Shown here one piece after another: positions 27,991 through 36,879 of a DNA stretch of 64,000 nt. This DNA is from Streptomyces sp. A3M-1-3. Lineage in GTDB: Bacteria > Actinomycetota > Actinomycetes > Streptomycetales > Streptomycetaceae. Every line of letters begins with the position of its first letter. Position 1 is the first letter of the stretch. The notes beneath the pieces were generated by a model that worked only from the letters and a program-made list of their open reading frames with translations, had not been told where the DNA came from and ran no database searches. The stretch covers positions 62,001 to 126,000 of the forward strand of contig NZ_JANAVP010000020.1 in assembly GCF_024213665.1 (NCBI RefSeq), in the 5' to 3' direction. The position numbers were made by a program, and so were the translations under genes.

Positions 27991-28566
27991 TTACAGCGCC
28001 GCGTACGCCGCATCGATCAGGGCCATCTTGCGGGGGGCGTCTGCGATGTGGGGGCCCGTTCGGTTCATCACGTAGCCCAGGCTGAGGCCCGCCTCCGGGT
28101 CCGCCAGGCCGCATGAGCCGGTTCGGTGGCCGCCAGCCTGGCGGTGGCCAGTTCCCAGTCGTACAGGTCGGCGAGCGTGTGCGGCTCACGGAGTCCGGCC
28201 AGGCCCGCGCGGTGGGAGAGGAGGTGGCGTACGGGGAGGGTGTCCTTTCGGCCGCCGCGAACCCCGGCCAGTACGTGGCCACCGGCGCCTCTAGGTCGAG
28301 CAGCCCGCGGCGAGGATGTGCGCGCAGAGCGCGGTCGGTCCCTTGGTCGTGGACCATACGTTGACCAGAGTCTCCCGCTCCTAGGCCCGGCTGCGCACGG
28401 CATCTGCCCAGCGGCCCCAGAGGTCGACCACGGTCTCGCCGCCGAGCTGTACGGACACGGCCGCGCCGAGCTCGTCGCGCTCACGGAAGTTCGCCTCGAA
28501 CGCGGCACGCACGGCGGCGAAGCGCTCGTCGCAGTGGCCGTCGATCTGCGGCACAGGCTGTGTCAT
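27991..28566 (-). pseudogene. broken beta-lactamase-family serine hydrolase
   Basis: The start MTQPVPQIDGHCDERFAAVR and SVQLGGETVVDLWGRWADAV are intact, but an in-frame TAG lies at 28381. Reading on gives WSTTKG, the SxxK catalytic motif of class C-type serine hydrolases, then LLDLEAPVATYWPGF; after further shifts only a C-terminal SLGYVMNRTGPHIADAPRKM remains, ending at 27991. About half of the usual 380 residues, including the YxN region, are gone. Original role: probably an esterase or penicillin-binding-like hydrolase. Confidence 0.7.
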
Positions 28567-28671
28567 AGGGGTCCCTCCGTCGTCGCTTCAGCGCGGCTCG
28601 GCTGGCATGCAACGCACCGACTGGTCGGACTGTCGGGAGGATGCCGGACGGGACTGGTGCCGGGATTCCGC

Positions 28672-28890
28672 TCAGCCGCCCGCGTTGGCCAGAGCGCCGG
28701 TCTTGATCGCGGCTATGAGCGCGCGGACGCGGGCGGGTGTGGTGGTCAGGGCCGCAGGCGGGGTCTCGCTTTCCCGGAGGTGGATCCCCACCTTGGATGC
28801 GCCCAGTTCCACGCAATTGTTGTCGTCGCCCGTTCCGGAGAACGAGGACTTCTGCCAGTTGATTGATGACGGCACGACGGGGCCTTTCAC
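28672..28890 (-). CDS. DUF397 protein of the WhiJ-like module
   Basis: A 72-residue DUF397 protein: INWQKSSFSGTGDDNNCVEL is the family signature, followed by HLRESETPPAALTTTPARVR. It overlaps the HTH regulator gene by four bases (ATGA), so the two are co-translated. DUF397 proteins accompany WhiJ-type regulators throughout Streptomyces, and the pair is thought to modulate developmental genes, with the small protein acting on the HTH partner. It ends 105 bases from the broken hydrolase; that gap holds nothing recognisable. Confidence 0.85.
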   Translation of the reverse strand: MKGPVVPSSINWQKSSFSGTGDDNNCVELGASKVGIHLRESETPPAALTTTPARVRALIAAIKTGALANAGG

Positions 28891-29744
28891 ATGTCCTGCG
28901 CGATGCGATGGATGAAGTCTCGCGACTTCGCGGCGGGCAGTGCCGCACCCTCGATCTTCGCGAAGAGGGTTCGGTACTTCCGAAGTTGGGGCGCGGCATC
29001 GAGGAAGATGCTGCCGTGTGCGGCATCGAGCTGGACCGTGTCCAGTTCGGGGACAGGTCCGCCCGCGTACAGCATGGAGTAGCCGGAGCCTGCGAAGCCC
29101 TCGACGTCGAAGGGGATCACCCGCAGCGTGGCATTGCCGAGTTCGGAGACCTTGAGCAGGTGCTCGAGCTGAGCGCGGCCGATCTTGGCGCTGCCGACCT
29201 TGATGCGCAGGGCCGCTTCATGGATCACGACTTCGAATGGGGCGGGACTGGAGCCGGTGAGGATCTCTTGGCGGCGCAGCCGGTACGCGATCCTCGGCTC
29301 CAGCTCGGATGCCGGCAATTCGGGGACACCGTAGGCGAACATCGCCCGCATGTAGCCCTCCGACTGGAGCAGGCCGGGGATATGGATGACTTCCACCTGG
29401 CGCAGGTAACGGGCCTGGTGTTCAAGTTCGGCGAGGTCGAGAGACCGGGGCGTCAGGATGCCCCGGTACTCCTCCCACCAGCCCTGGCCTCGCTCGGTGG
29501 CCATCGCCACCAGCTCGTTGATGAACTTGGCGTCCGCGCAGGCGTAGTGAGCGGCGAGTCTGCGAATTCGCTCCTCGCTGGTGCCGAATCGGCCTGCTTC
29601 AAGGTGGCTCACCTGGGTCGCACCGGATCCGAGCAGCGCCGCGGCCTCGCGTGCCGTGACGCCTGCGGCCTCGCGCAGCTTGCGCAGTTCAGCGCCCAGG
29701 CGTTCCTGGCGCGCCGTGGGGCTACTCCTCGGCGGCATGGCCAT
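28887..29744 (-). CDS. WhiJ/Scr1-type HTH regulator (DUF5753)
   Basis: A 285-residue regulator. Residues 12-70 form a Cro/CI-type HTH (LGAELRKLREAAGVTAREAA ... TQVSHLEAGRF). The remainder is a DUF5753 domain (WWEEYRGILTPRSLDLAELE ... IPGLLQSEGYMRAMF ... FDAAHGSIFLD-like end), which binds the partner or ligand. Some of these are called Scr1-family antitoxin-like proteins. The gene is divergent from an ATP-binding protein gene, and a 34-bp palindrome lies between them, a natural operator for this protein. Confidence 0.85.
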   Translation of the reverse strand: MAMPPRSSPTARQERLGAELRKLREAAGVTAREAAALLGSGATQVSHLEAGRFGTSEERIRRLAAHYACADAKFINELVAMATERGQGWWEEYRGILTPRSLDLAELEHQARYLRQVEVIHIPGLLQSEGYMRAMFAYGVPELPASELEPRIAYRLRRQEILTGSSPAPFEVVIHEAALRIKVGSAKIGRAQLEHLLKVSELGNATLRVIPFDVEGFAGSGYSMLYAGGPVPELDTVQLDAAHGSIFLDAAPQLRKYRTLFAKIEGAALPAAKSRDFIHRIAQDM

Positions 29745-29811
29745 CCCTCATCTCGCGGCTGAGTGTGCGGTGTTCACCCTGCCACGGTCTACCGCGTTCG
29801 TGGGAAGTTGC

Positions 29812-29845
29812 GCGGACAGCGTTGCTACGTAGCAACCCTGTCCGC
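29812..29845. promoter_or_regulatory. 34-bp palindrome between the HTH and ATPase genes
   Basis: GTTGCTAC and GTAGCAAC abut at 29821-29836 as a perfect 16-bp palindrome. They are flanked by GCGGACAG (29812-29819) and CTGTCCGC (29838-29845), which also pair; only positions 29820/29837 mismatch. A related GCTACG follows at about 29844. The site is 67 bases from the HTH start and 115 from the divergent ATG. It is best read as the operator of the WhiJ-like regulator; there is no T-tract. Confidence 0.7.
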
Positions 29846-29960
29846 TACGTTCGGTAGTGCATCCAGCACACCTGGTTGGAAGAGCACCCGCCTGTCCTGA
29901 TCCGGCGGGCACCGCCACCAACCGACCAAAGTAGCCCCGCATCCACGGAGTTGATGGCCC

Positions 29961-30413
29961 ATGCCCGAACCCGAACTCTGGCCCCCCAGCGGCCTCGGCG
30001 TGCCCCACTCGTACACCCTCTTCTGTCCGCCCCTCGACACTTCGCCCCGCGTAGCCCGCGACTTCGTCGCCTCCGTCCTCCGCTCGCAGGAGCTCGACGC
30101 CCTCATCGACGCCGCGACCATGTGCACCTCCGAGCTGGTTACCAACGCCTGCGTGCACGCCAAAGGCATCGGCTCGCTGTTATGGCTCGCCGTCGAGGCC
30201 GCGTATATCCGCGTCACCGTGTACGACGGGGATGGGCGGGCCCCCGTCATAAGGGACGTCGACGCCAACGGCGAAGGCGGGCGCGGGCTATGGCTCGTGG
30301 AGGTGCTCACCGACGGGCAGTGGGGGACCGGGCCCGGTGCGCCCCTCGGAGTGGGCGGAAACAACGGCAAGGGCGTCTGGTTCGAGCTGCGGACATGCAT
30401 CGCCCGGGTATGA
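29961..30413 (+). CDS. RsbW-like ATP-binding regulator with a TTA codon
   Basis: A 150-residue HATPase_c-type protein, like anti-sigma kinases and the ATPase members of WhiJ clusters. The N-box is CTSELVTNACVHA (about 54-66), with the glycine loop GEGGRGLWLVEVLTD (about 104-118). A TTA leucine codon at 30180-30182 (residue 74, GIGSLLWL) makes translation depend on the bldA tRNA. It is divergent from the HTH/DUF397 pair across the palindrome, completing the usual three-gene module. Start ATG 29961 has a weak ribosome site (GGAGTTGATGGCCC). Confidence 0.8.
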   Translation: MPEPELWPPSGLGVPHSYTLFCPPLDTSPRVARDFVASVLRSQELDALIDAATMCTSELVTNACVHAKGIGSLLWLAVEAAYIRVTVYDGDGRAPVIRDVDANGEGGRGLWLVEVLTDGQWGTGPGAPLGVGGNNGKGVWFELRTCIARV

Positions 30414-30511
30414 CGGAGCCCGCGCCCGGGTGGGTCTGGGCTGTTCTCGGCGCTGGTCGGCCCGGCGCGGCACACACCGCACGTCGGCTCAGCCGACAGC
30501 CGCCGCGGGCT

Positions 30512-31411
30512 TCACCCGGCCGACGGCACGCGTCGCAGTGCGGCCCGGTCCGAGGGGGACGCGTGGGCGAGCAAGCGGCCGATCTTGGCCTCCGCCAGCG
30601 CGCCGTTCTGCGGGAGATGGAGGGTGATGCGCAGGTCCTGGCGATCGGCGAGGTTGAAGACCGTGTGCTCGAAGTCCAGCCGTCCGACGACCGGGTGGGT
30701 AACGCTCTTGATGCCCAACGCCTCATGCCGCACGTCGTGCCGGGCCCACAGGTCGGCGAATTCCGGACTCTGCGCAGCGAGCCGCTCGGTGATCTCGGCG
30801 AACTGCTCATCGTGTGAGTAAGCCGCCGCGGTGCTGCGGAAGTTCGCGACGACGGACGGCGCCATGTCGTCCCAGTGGGTGAATCGGGCCCGGTATGTCG
30901 TGTTGGTGAAGAACGAGACGAGGCAGTTGTCGTCCTCGCCCGAGAGGCCGAACACGAGTTTGGCGGAGTGGTTGATCAGAACGAAGTTCCACCAGCGGTC
31001 AAGCACATAGGCCGGACGGGGCATCCATGCCTCGAGCAGTCGTTCCAGCTCAGGTGCGGGTCGGGCTGGTTCCTCCTGGGCGTGCTGCGGCGGGTTGAGT
31101 CCGGCCAGGCGGTACAGGTGCGTGCGCTCGGTCTCGTCCAGCATCAGCACTCGGCTGATGGACGCCACCATGGAGTCGGACACGTTGATGCCCCGGCCCT
31201 GCTCGAGCCAGGTGTACCAGGTGACCCCGATGCCGGCGAGGGTGGCGACCTCCTCCCGGCGCAGACCAGGTGTGCGGCGGCGTCCGCCACCGGGCAGTCC
31301 GACGTCCTCGGGGGTGACCCTGGCGCGCCGGGTCCTCAGGAAGTCCCGGAGTGCTTCCCGGCGAAGGCCGCTCGCCGTGCCGGCCTCTCCCCGCGTATGA
31401 GTGGTGGTCAT
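30512..31411 (-). CDS. HTH regulator with MmyB-like ligand domain
   Basis: A 299-residue regulator. The N-terminal HTH (residues about 15-90) includes RRTPGLRREEVATLAGIGVTW and YTWLEQGRGINVS, the signature of this XRE group. The C-terminal domain (from about 110: WMPRPAYVLDRWWNFVLINH) is MmyB-like, a PAS-type pocket. The start lies about 58 bases from the divergent MFS exporter gene, the usual position of a local repressor of an exporter. The shared 5' region has AT-rich CCATAAGTTGGCTCTACTCA. Confidence 0.85.
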   Translation of the reverse strand: MTTTHTRGEAGTASGLRREALRDFLRTRRARVTPEDVGLPGGGRRRTPGLRREEVATLAGIGVTWYTWLEQGRGINVSDSMVASISRVLMLDETERTHLYRLAGLNPPQHAQEEPARPAPELERLLEAWMPRPAYVLDRWWNFVLINHSAKLVFGLSGEDDNCLVSFFTNTTYRARFTHWDDMAPSVVANFRSTAAAYSHDEQFAEITERLAAQSPEFADLWARHDVRHEALGIKSVTHPVVGRLDFEHTVFNLADRQDLRITLHLPQNGALAEAKIGRLLAHASPSDRAALRRVPSAG

Positions 31412-31469
31412 GACACCACCATAAGTTGGCTCTACTCATGTCCCGATCAATTCGTTGAAGCTGCTCGAC

Positions 31470-32978
31470 ATGAAGACGATGACGCCTCGCACCGAGGCAT
31501 CCTCCGCAGCGCGCCCCAGGTACGGCGCAGTCCTCGTACTGCTCTGTGCGGCCCAGTTCATGGTGGCGCTGGACTTTTCGATCCTGAGCGTCGCTCTGCC
31601 CACCATTGGTGAAGACCTTGGCTTCTCGATCTCGAATCTCCAGTGGGTGGTCACCGCGTTCGCGCTGCCCTCCGGTGGATTCCTCCTGCTCTTCGGGCGT
31701 ACGGCCGACCTCTTCGGCCGCCGGGCCCTCTTCATCGCCGGTCTCGTCCTTTTCACGCTGACCTCCCTGCTGGGCGGTCTCGCCACGAATGCCGAGATGC
31801 TGCTGGCGGCCCGCGCCGGTCAGGGACTGGCAGCCGCCATGCTGACGCCGTCCGCGATGTCGTTGCTGACCACGTCATTCCCCGAGGGGCCGCAGCGTGA
31901 GCGAGCGCTCGGCATCAATGGTGCGCTGCTCTCACTCGGGTTCCTCTCGGGCGTGGTGCTGGGCGGTCTCATCACCGACACCCTGGGCTGGCGCTGGGCC
32001 CTCTTCGTCAATGTCCCGGTGGGTGTCCTCGCTGTGATCGCGACCCCGTTCCTCGTCAAGGAGAGCCGTGTCGCCCGGCGGACCAAGCTGGACGTGCCCG
32101 GCGCGATCACGGTGACCGCCGGGCTGCTGAGCCTGATCTACGGCATCACCCAGGCCGAGCACCAGGGCTGGACCGCTCCGGGCACCCTGGGGGCGATCGC
32201 CGCCGGTGTGGCCCTGCTGGCAGCGTTCCTGGTCATCGAGGGGCGCAGCTCCGCTCCGCTGGCTCCGCTGCACGTGCTGCGCCGCCGATCCGTCTCCTGG
32301 GGCAACACGGCCGGTCTCATCACCTTCTCGATGATGACCGCTGTGGTCTTTCTCATGACGCTGTACATGCAGAATGTGCTGTTCATGTCCGCTGTGGCCA
32401 CCGGTGTGTCCTTCGCGGCGCTGGGCATCGCCGCCGTGGGCGCCGGAGTCATCGCTCCCAAGGTGGTCGCCGGCACGGGTCCCCGGGGCGCCCTGATCTT
32501 CGGACTGACCGTGCAGGCCCTCGGCACCGGGCTTCTCTTCCTGCTGCCCCAGGAGAACGGTCTCCTGCTGCTGCTGGCCGGTACGTTCCTGGCTGGTGGC
32601 GGCCACATGCTCGCGGTAGTCGCGTACACCATCATCGCCACCTCGGGTCTGCCGAACGGGGAGCAGGGCCTGGCAAGCGGTCTGGCCAACACCGCGCAGC
32701 TGGTGGGCCTCACCGTGGGCATCCCGGTGATCAGCACGCTGGCGACGAGCCGGATGAACTCGCTGCCGGAAGGCACCTCAGGCGCATGGGCGACCCTGAA
32801 CGGCGTCCAGTTGGGCGTGCTGGTGGACACCGTCGTGCTGCTGGCCGGTGTCGTGATCGCCGCGGTCTGTCTGCGCAGGGCGCAGCCGGCGACCTCCGGC
32901 GCCGCCCCGGCCGGTGTTCCGGCCGCGGAGGCCGGGCCGGAGCCCGTGACGGAGCCTGCGGGTCCGGTCCGCCCCTGA
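31470..32978 (+). CDS. MFS drug exporter, DHA2 (EmrB/QacA) type
   Basis: An integral-membrane proton antiporter with about 14 helices (about 502 residues). Landmarks are QFMVALDFSILSVALPTIGE in helix 1, GRTADLFGRR (motif A) and GFLSGVVLGGLITD (motif C of exporters). The C-terminal tail is Ala/Pro-rich. The start is uncertain: ATG 31470, or TTG 31455 upstream; neither has a strong ribosome site. It is divergent from the MmyB-type regulator, which probably controls it. The substrate cannot be told from sequence. Confidence 0.88.
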   Translation: MKTMTPRTEASSAARPRYGAVLVLLCAAQFMVALDFSILSVALPTIGEDLGFSISNLQWVVTAFALPSGGFLLLFGRTADLFGRRALFIAGLVLFTLTSLLGGLATNAEMLLAARAGQGLAAAMLTPSAMSLLTTSFPEGPQRERALGINGALLSLGFLSGVVLGGLITDTLGWRWALFVNVPVGVLAVIATPFLVKESRVARRTKLDVPGAITVTAGLLSLIYGITQAEHQGWTAPGTLGAIAAGVALLAAFLVIEGRSSAPLAPLHVLRRRSVSWGNTAGLITFSMMTAVVFLMTLYMQNVLFMSAVATGVSFAALGIAAVGAGVIAPKVVAGTGPRGALIFGLTVQALGTGLLFLLPQENGLLLLLAGTFLAGGGHMLAVVAYTIIATSGLPNGEQGLASGLANTAQLVGLTVGIPVISTLATSRMNSLPEGTSGAWATLNGVQLGVLVDTVVLLAGVVIAAVCLRRAQPATSGAAPAGVPAAEAGPEPVTEPAGPVRP

Positions 32979-33009
32979 CCCGGACCACGATCCGTACAAG
33001 GAGATCAGC

Positions 33010-33240
33010 GTGAGAATGCGTCAACTGGGCCGCAGTGGGCTGCTGGTGTCGGAGCTGTCGCTCGGCACGATGACGCTCGGCGGCAAGAACGGCTTCCAGC
33101 ACATGGGCGGCCTCTCCGTCATCGAGGCGCGTCGGCTCATCGACACAGCGGCGGACACCGGGGTCAACTTCATCGACACGGCCGACATGTACTCCGGCGG
33201 CCAGTCGGAGGAGATGCTGGGAGCCGCCCTCGGACCGTTG
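33010..33240 (+). pseudogene. aldo-keto reductase, N-terminal fragment
   Basis: Starts at GTG 33010 or ATG 33016: MRQLGRSGLLVSELSLGTMT, then GVNFIDTADMYSGGQSEEML, the NADPH-dependent aldo-keto reductase N-terminus with the catalytic Asp and Tyr of DTADMY. After about 77 residues (GAALG) the similarity stops at about 33240 and unrelated coding sequence in another frame begins. Three quarters of the enzyme are missing. Confidence 0.7.
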
Positions 33241-33533
33241 CCTGGGAAGGCCTGCACTACGGTACGAAGGACCTGCCCGGCCAAGAGGAGCGGCAGGCCT
33301 ACTACAGGAGCAAGTGCGACAAGCTCAGCGAGGCGCTCGGCATCAGCGACCCGCAGGAGGCCGCCCAACTACTCTTCGCCCTGATCGCCATCGCCTCATG
33401 GCCGTTCATCGTGGAACAGCAGCGACGGCTGATGCTGGGCCCCGCCTCCGGGACCGACGAGGGCAGAGCGCGGCTGCGCAAGAGCATCGCGGAGTACGGT
33501 CAGGTGCTCATCGATTCGGCCCGTGGAAGATGA
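33241..33533 (+). pseudogene. TetR-family regulator, C-terminal fragment
   Basis: A frame one base off the reductase reads WEGLHYGTKDLPGQEERQAY, then ALGISDPQEAAQLLFALIAI and WPFIVEQQRRLML, ending SIAEYGQVLIDSARGR with TGA at 33531-33533. This is the ligand-binding C-terminus of a TetR regulator without its HTH half. It begins exactly where the reductase ends, so a deletion joined the two genes. Confidence 0.6.
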
Positions 33534-33569
33534 ACCCGTACGTGGCCACCGTGGCGCGGGCGCGGGTCC

Positions 33570-33585
33570 GCCTCCGAGCGGAGGC
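33570..33585 (-). terminator. hairpin after the minus-strand peptide importer
   Basis: GCCTCCG (33570-33576) and CGGAGGC (33579-33585) pair perfectly around two bases, 13 bases beyond the stop of the last importer gene. Short and without a T-tract, so a weak candidate. Confidence 0.4.
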
Positions 33586-33598
33586 TGGCTGAACTCGG

Positions 33599-34720
<1,122 letters not shown>

Positions 34721-34732
34721 GGTCGTGGCTCC

Positions 34733-35803
34733 CTAGCCCAGCCGGGGCTTGATCTGGTCGATGAAAATGGACCGCTTCTGGTCGGGTGTGAGGTGGCAGG
34801 CGGACCCCCGGCCCGCCGGGAGCTCCGGGCGCTCGTCCGTACAGCGCGTACCGCCGACCTCCGCGACGAATTCGCAGCGCGGATGGAACGGGCAGCCGGG
34901 CGGCGGGGCGAGCAGGCTCGGCGGGGTGCCCGGGATGGGGATGAGGGGTTCGTCCACGTCCGAGGCCAGGCGCGGCATGGAGCTGAGGAGGCCCCAGGTG
35001 TACGGGTGCCGGGGGGCCCGCAGCACTTCCCGTACCGAACCGCGCTCCACCGCCCGGCCCGCGTACATCACCAGCAAGTCGTCCGCCGTGTTGGCGACGA
35101 CGCCCAGGTCGTGGGTGATGAGGATGATCGCCGAGCCGTACTCCTGCTGGAGATCCCGCAGCAGGTCGAGAATCTGCGCCTGCACGGTGACGTCGAGCGC
35201 GGTCGTCGGCTCGTCCGCGATCAGCAGCTCCGGATTGCAGACCAGCGCCATCGCGATCATCGCGCGCTGCCGCATGCCCCCGCTGAACTGGTGCGGGTAG
35301 TCGTGCGCCCGCAGCTTCGGCTGCGGAATGCCGACCTTCTCCAGCATCTCCACCGCCCGCGACCACGCCTCCCGCTTCGAGGCCCCGGTGTGCTTGCGGT
35401 ACGGCTCGGAGATCTGCCGGCCGATCGTGTAGTACGGCGAGAGCGCCGTCAGCGCGTCCTGGAAGATCATGGCGACCTTGTTGCCGCGCAGCCGGCCGAG
35501 CGTCCGCTCGTCGGCCCCGGTCATCTCCTGGCCGTCCAGGATGATCTCGCCCCGGGTCCGGGTGCTCCGCGGGTCGTGCAGGCCGAGTACGGACAGGCTT
35601 GTCACGGACTTCCCTGAGCCCGATTCGCCGACGATGCCCAGCGTACGGCCGCGCCTCACATCGAACGACAGCCCGTCGACCGCTTTGACCGTGCCGTCCT
35701 CGGTCGCGAAGTGGACGTACAGGTCGTGTACGGAGAGGAAGGCGCCGGCGGCGGCCGGGGTGCCCTCGGGCGGCGCGCCCTCCGTCTTGGTCAGGATGGT
35801 CAT
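34733..35803 (-). CDS. bldKD: peptide importer 3, ATPase DppD type (BldKD-like)
   Basis: A 356-residue ABC ATPase with Walker A GESGSGKS, signature QFSGGMRQR, Walker B LLIADEPTTALD, switch ITHDLGVV, and C-terminal GCPFHPRCEFVAEVGGTRC. Twelve bases separate its stop from the next start. It is clearly more distant from the two tandem importers than they are from each other. Name by operon order, as for the neighbouring genes. Confidence 0.75.
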   Translation of the reverse strand: MTILTKTEGAPPEGTPAAAGAFLSVHDLYVHFATEDGTVKAVDGLSFDVRRGRTLGIVGESGSGKSVTSLSVLGLHDPRSTRTRGEIILDGQEMTGADERTLGRLRGNKVAMIFQDALTALSPYYTIGRQISEPYRKHTGASKREAWSRAVEMLEKVGIPQPKLRAHDYPHQFSGGMRQRAMIAMALVCNPELLIADEPTTALDVTVQAQILDLLRDLQQEYGSAIILITHDLGVVANTADDLLVMYAGRAVERGSVREVLRAPRHPYTWGLLSSMPRLASDVDEPLIPIPGTPPSLLAPPPGCPFHPRCEFVAEVGGTRCTDERPELPAGRGSACHLTPDQKRSIFIDQIKPRLG

Positions 35804-35815
35804 GTTCCCGAACTC

Positions 35816-36793
35816 CTAGGCCAGCCGCACGCGCGGGTCGAGCAGGGCGTACACGGCGTCCACGACGATGTTGAAGAAGACGATCGCCGTGGCGCTGATC
35901 AGCATCACGCCCATCAGCATCGGCAGGTCGGTGAGTTGTACGGACTCGACGGCCAGGCGTCCGATGCCGTGCAGCGTGAAGGTGTACTCGGTGATCATCG
36001 CGCCGCCGAAGAGCGAGCCCAGGTCCATGCCGAAGATGGTGATGATCGGGGCGACCGCGCCGCGCATCGCGTAGCGGAAGAAGACCGTACGGCGGGCCAT
36101 GCCCTTGGCCTGGGCCGCCCTGACGTGTTCCTCCTGTAGCTGCTCCACCATCAGGGACCGGGTCATCCGGCTGTAGTTGGCGATGAAGATCATGGAGAGA
36201 ACGAGCCAGGGGAGCAGCATCCCGGCGAACCACTGGCCCGGGTTCTCGGTGAAGGAGTGGTACGCGGGCTGGTCCATGATCCCGAGATTGCTGACGAACA
36301 GGGCGAGGCAGAGCACGCCGACGAAGTAGATCTGCATCGACGAGCCGAGCAGCGAGAGTGAGCTGAAGACCTTGTCGAGCCAGGTGCCGCGGCGTGCGGC
36401 GGCGAGCAGGCCGATACCGACGCCGACCGTCAGGAAGACGGCCGCGCCGCCGATCGCGAGCGAGAGGGTGGTCGGGAAGCGGTCGACGATCGTGCCCCAG
36501 ACCGGCTCCTGGTTGACGAAGGAGTAGCCGAAGCAGGGCGCGTCGCAGTGCCCGACGGCGAAGTCCCGCCCGGCGAAGATCCCCACCATGAAGTCCCAGT
36601 ACTGCACCGGCACGGGCTGGTCGAGGCCGAGGTTCTCGTTGATGATCTTGAGCGCCGCGGGATCGCAGTTCTTGCCGCAGGCGAGCCGCGCGGGTTCGGC
36701 GGGCAGCGCCAAGAAGAGGAAGAAGGTGACCGCGCTGATCACCAGCAGGATGACGAGGGCGCCGAGGGTTCGGCGGGTGAGGAATCTCAGCAT
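35816..36793 (-). CDS. bldKC: peptide importer 3, permease DppB type (BldKC-like)
   Basis: A 325-residue permease starting LRFLTRRTLGALVILLVISA, with about six helices. A periplasmic loop holds ACGKNCDPAALK and HCDAPCFGYSF, so four cysteines could form disulfides. The EAA loop is EEHVRAAQAKGMARRTVFFR. The ATG at 36793 restarts translation 86 bases after the lipoprotein stop; an apparent long frame joining both genes is a shadow. Confidence 0.75.
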   Translation of the reverse strand: MLRFLTRRTLGALVILLVISAVTFFLFLALPAEPARLACGKNCDPAALKIINENLGLDQPVPVQYWDFMVGIFAGRDFAVGHCDAPCFGYSFVNQEPVWGTIVDRFPTTLSLAIGGAAVFLTVGVGIGLLAAARRGTWLDKVFSSLSLLGSSMQIYFVGVLCLALFVSNLGIMDQPAYHSFTENPGQWFAGMLLPWLVLSMIFIANYSRMTRSLMVEQLQEEHVRAAQAKGMARRTVFFRYAMRGAVAPIITIFGMDLGSLFGGAMITEYTFTLHGIGRLAVESVQLTDLPMLMGVMLISATAIVFFNIVVDAVYALLDPRVRLA

Positions 36794-36879
36794 GGTCAAC
36801 GGGCTTCCGGGAAGGGGCCCCGCCCGGCCCGGCTGACGCGGAATGGGCCGGGCGGGGGCCTGTTGGGCGGTTCCGGCGG

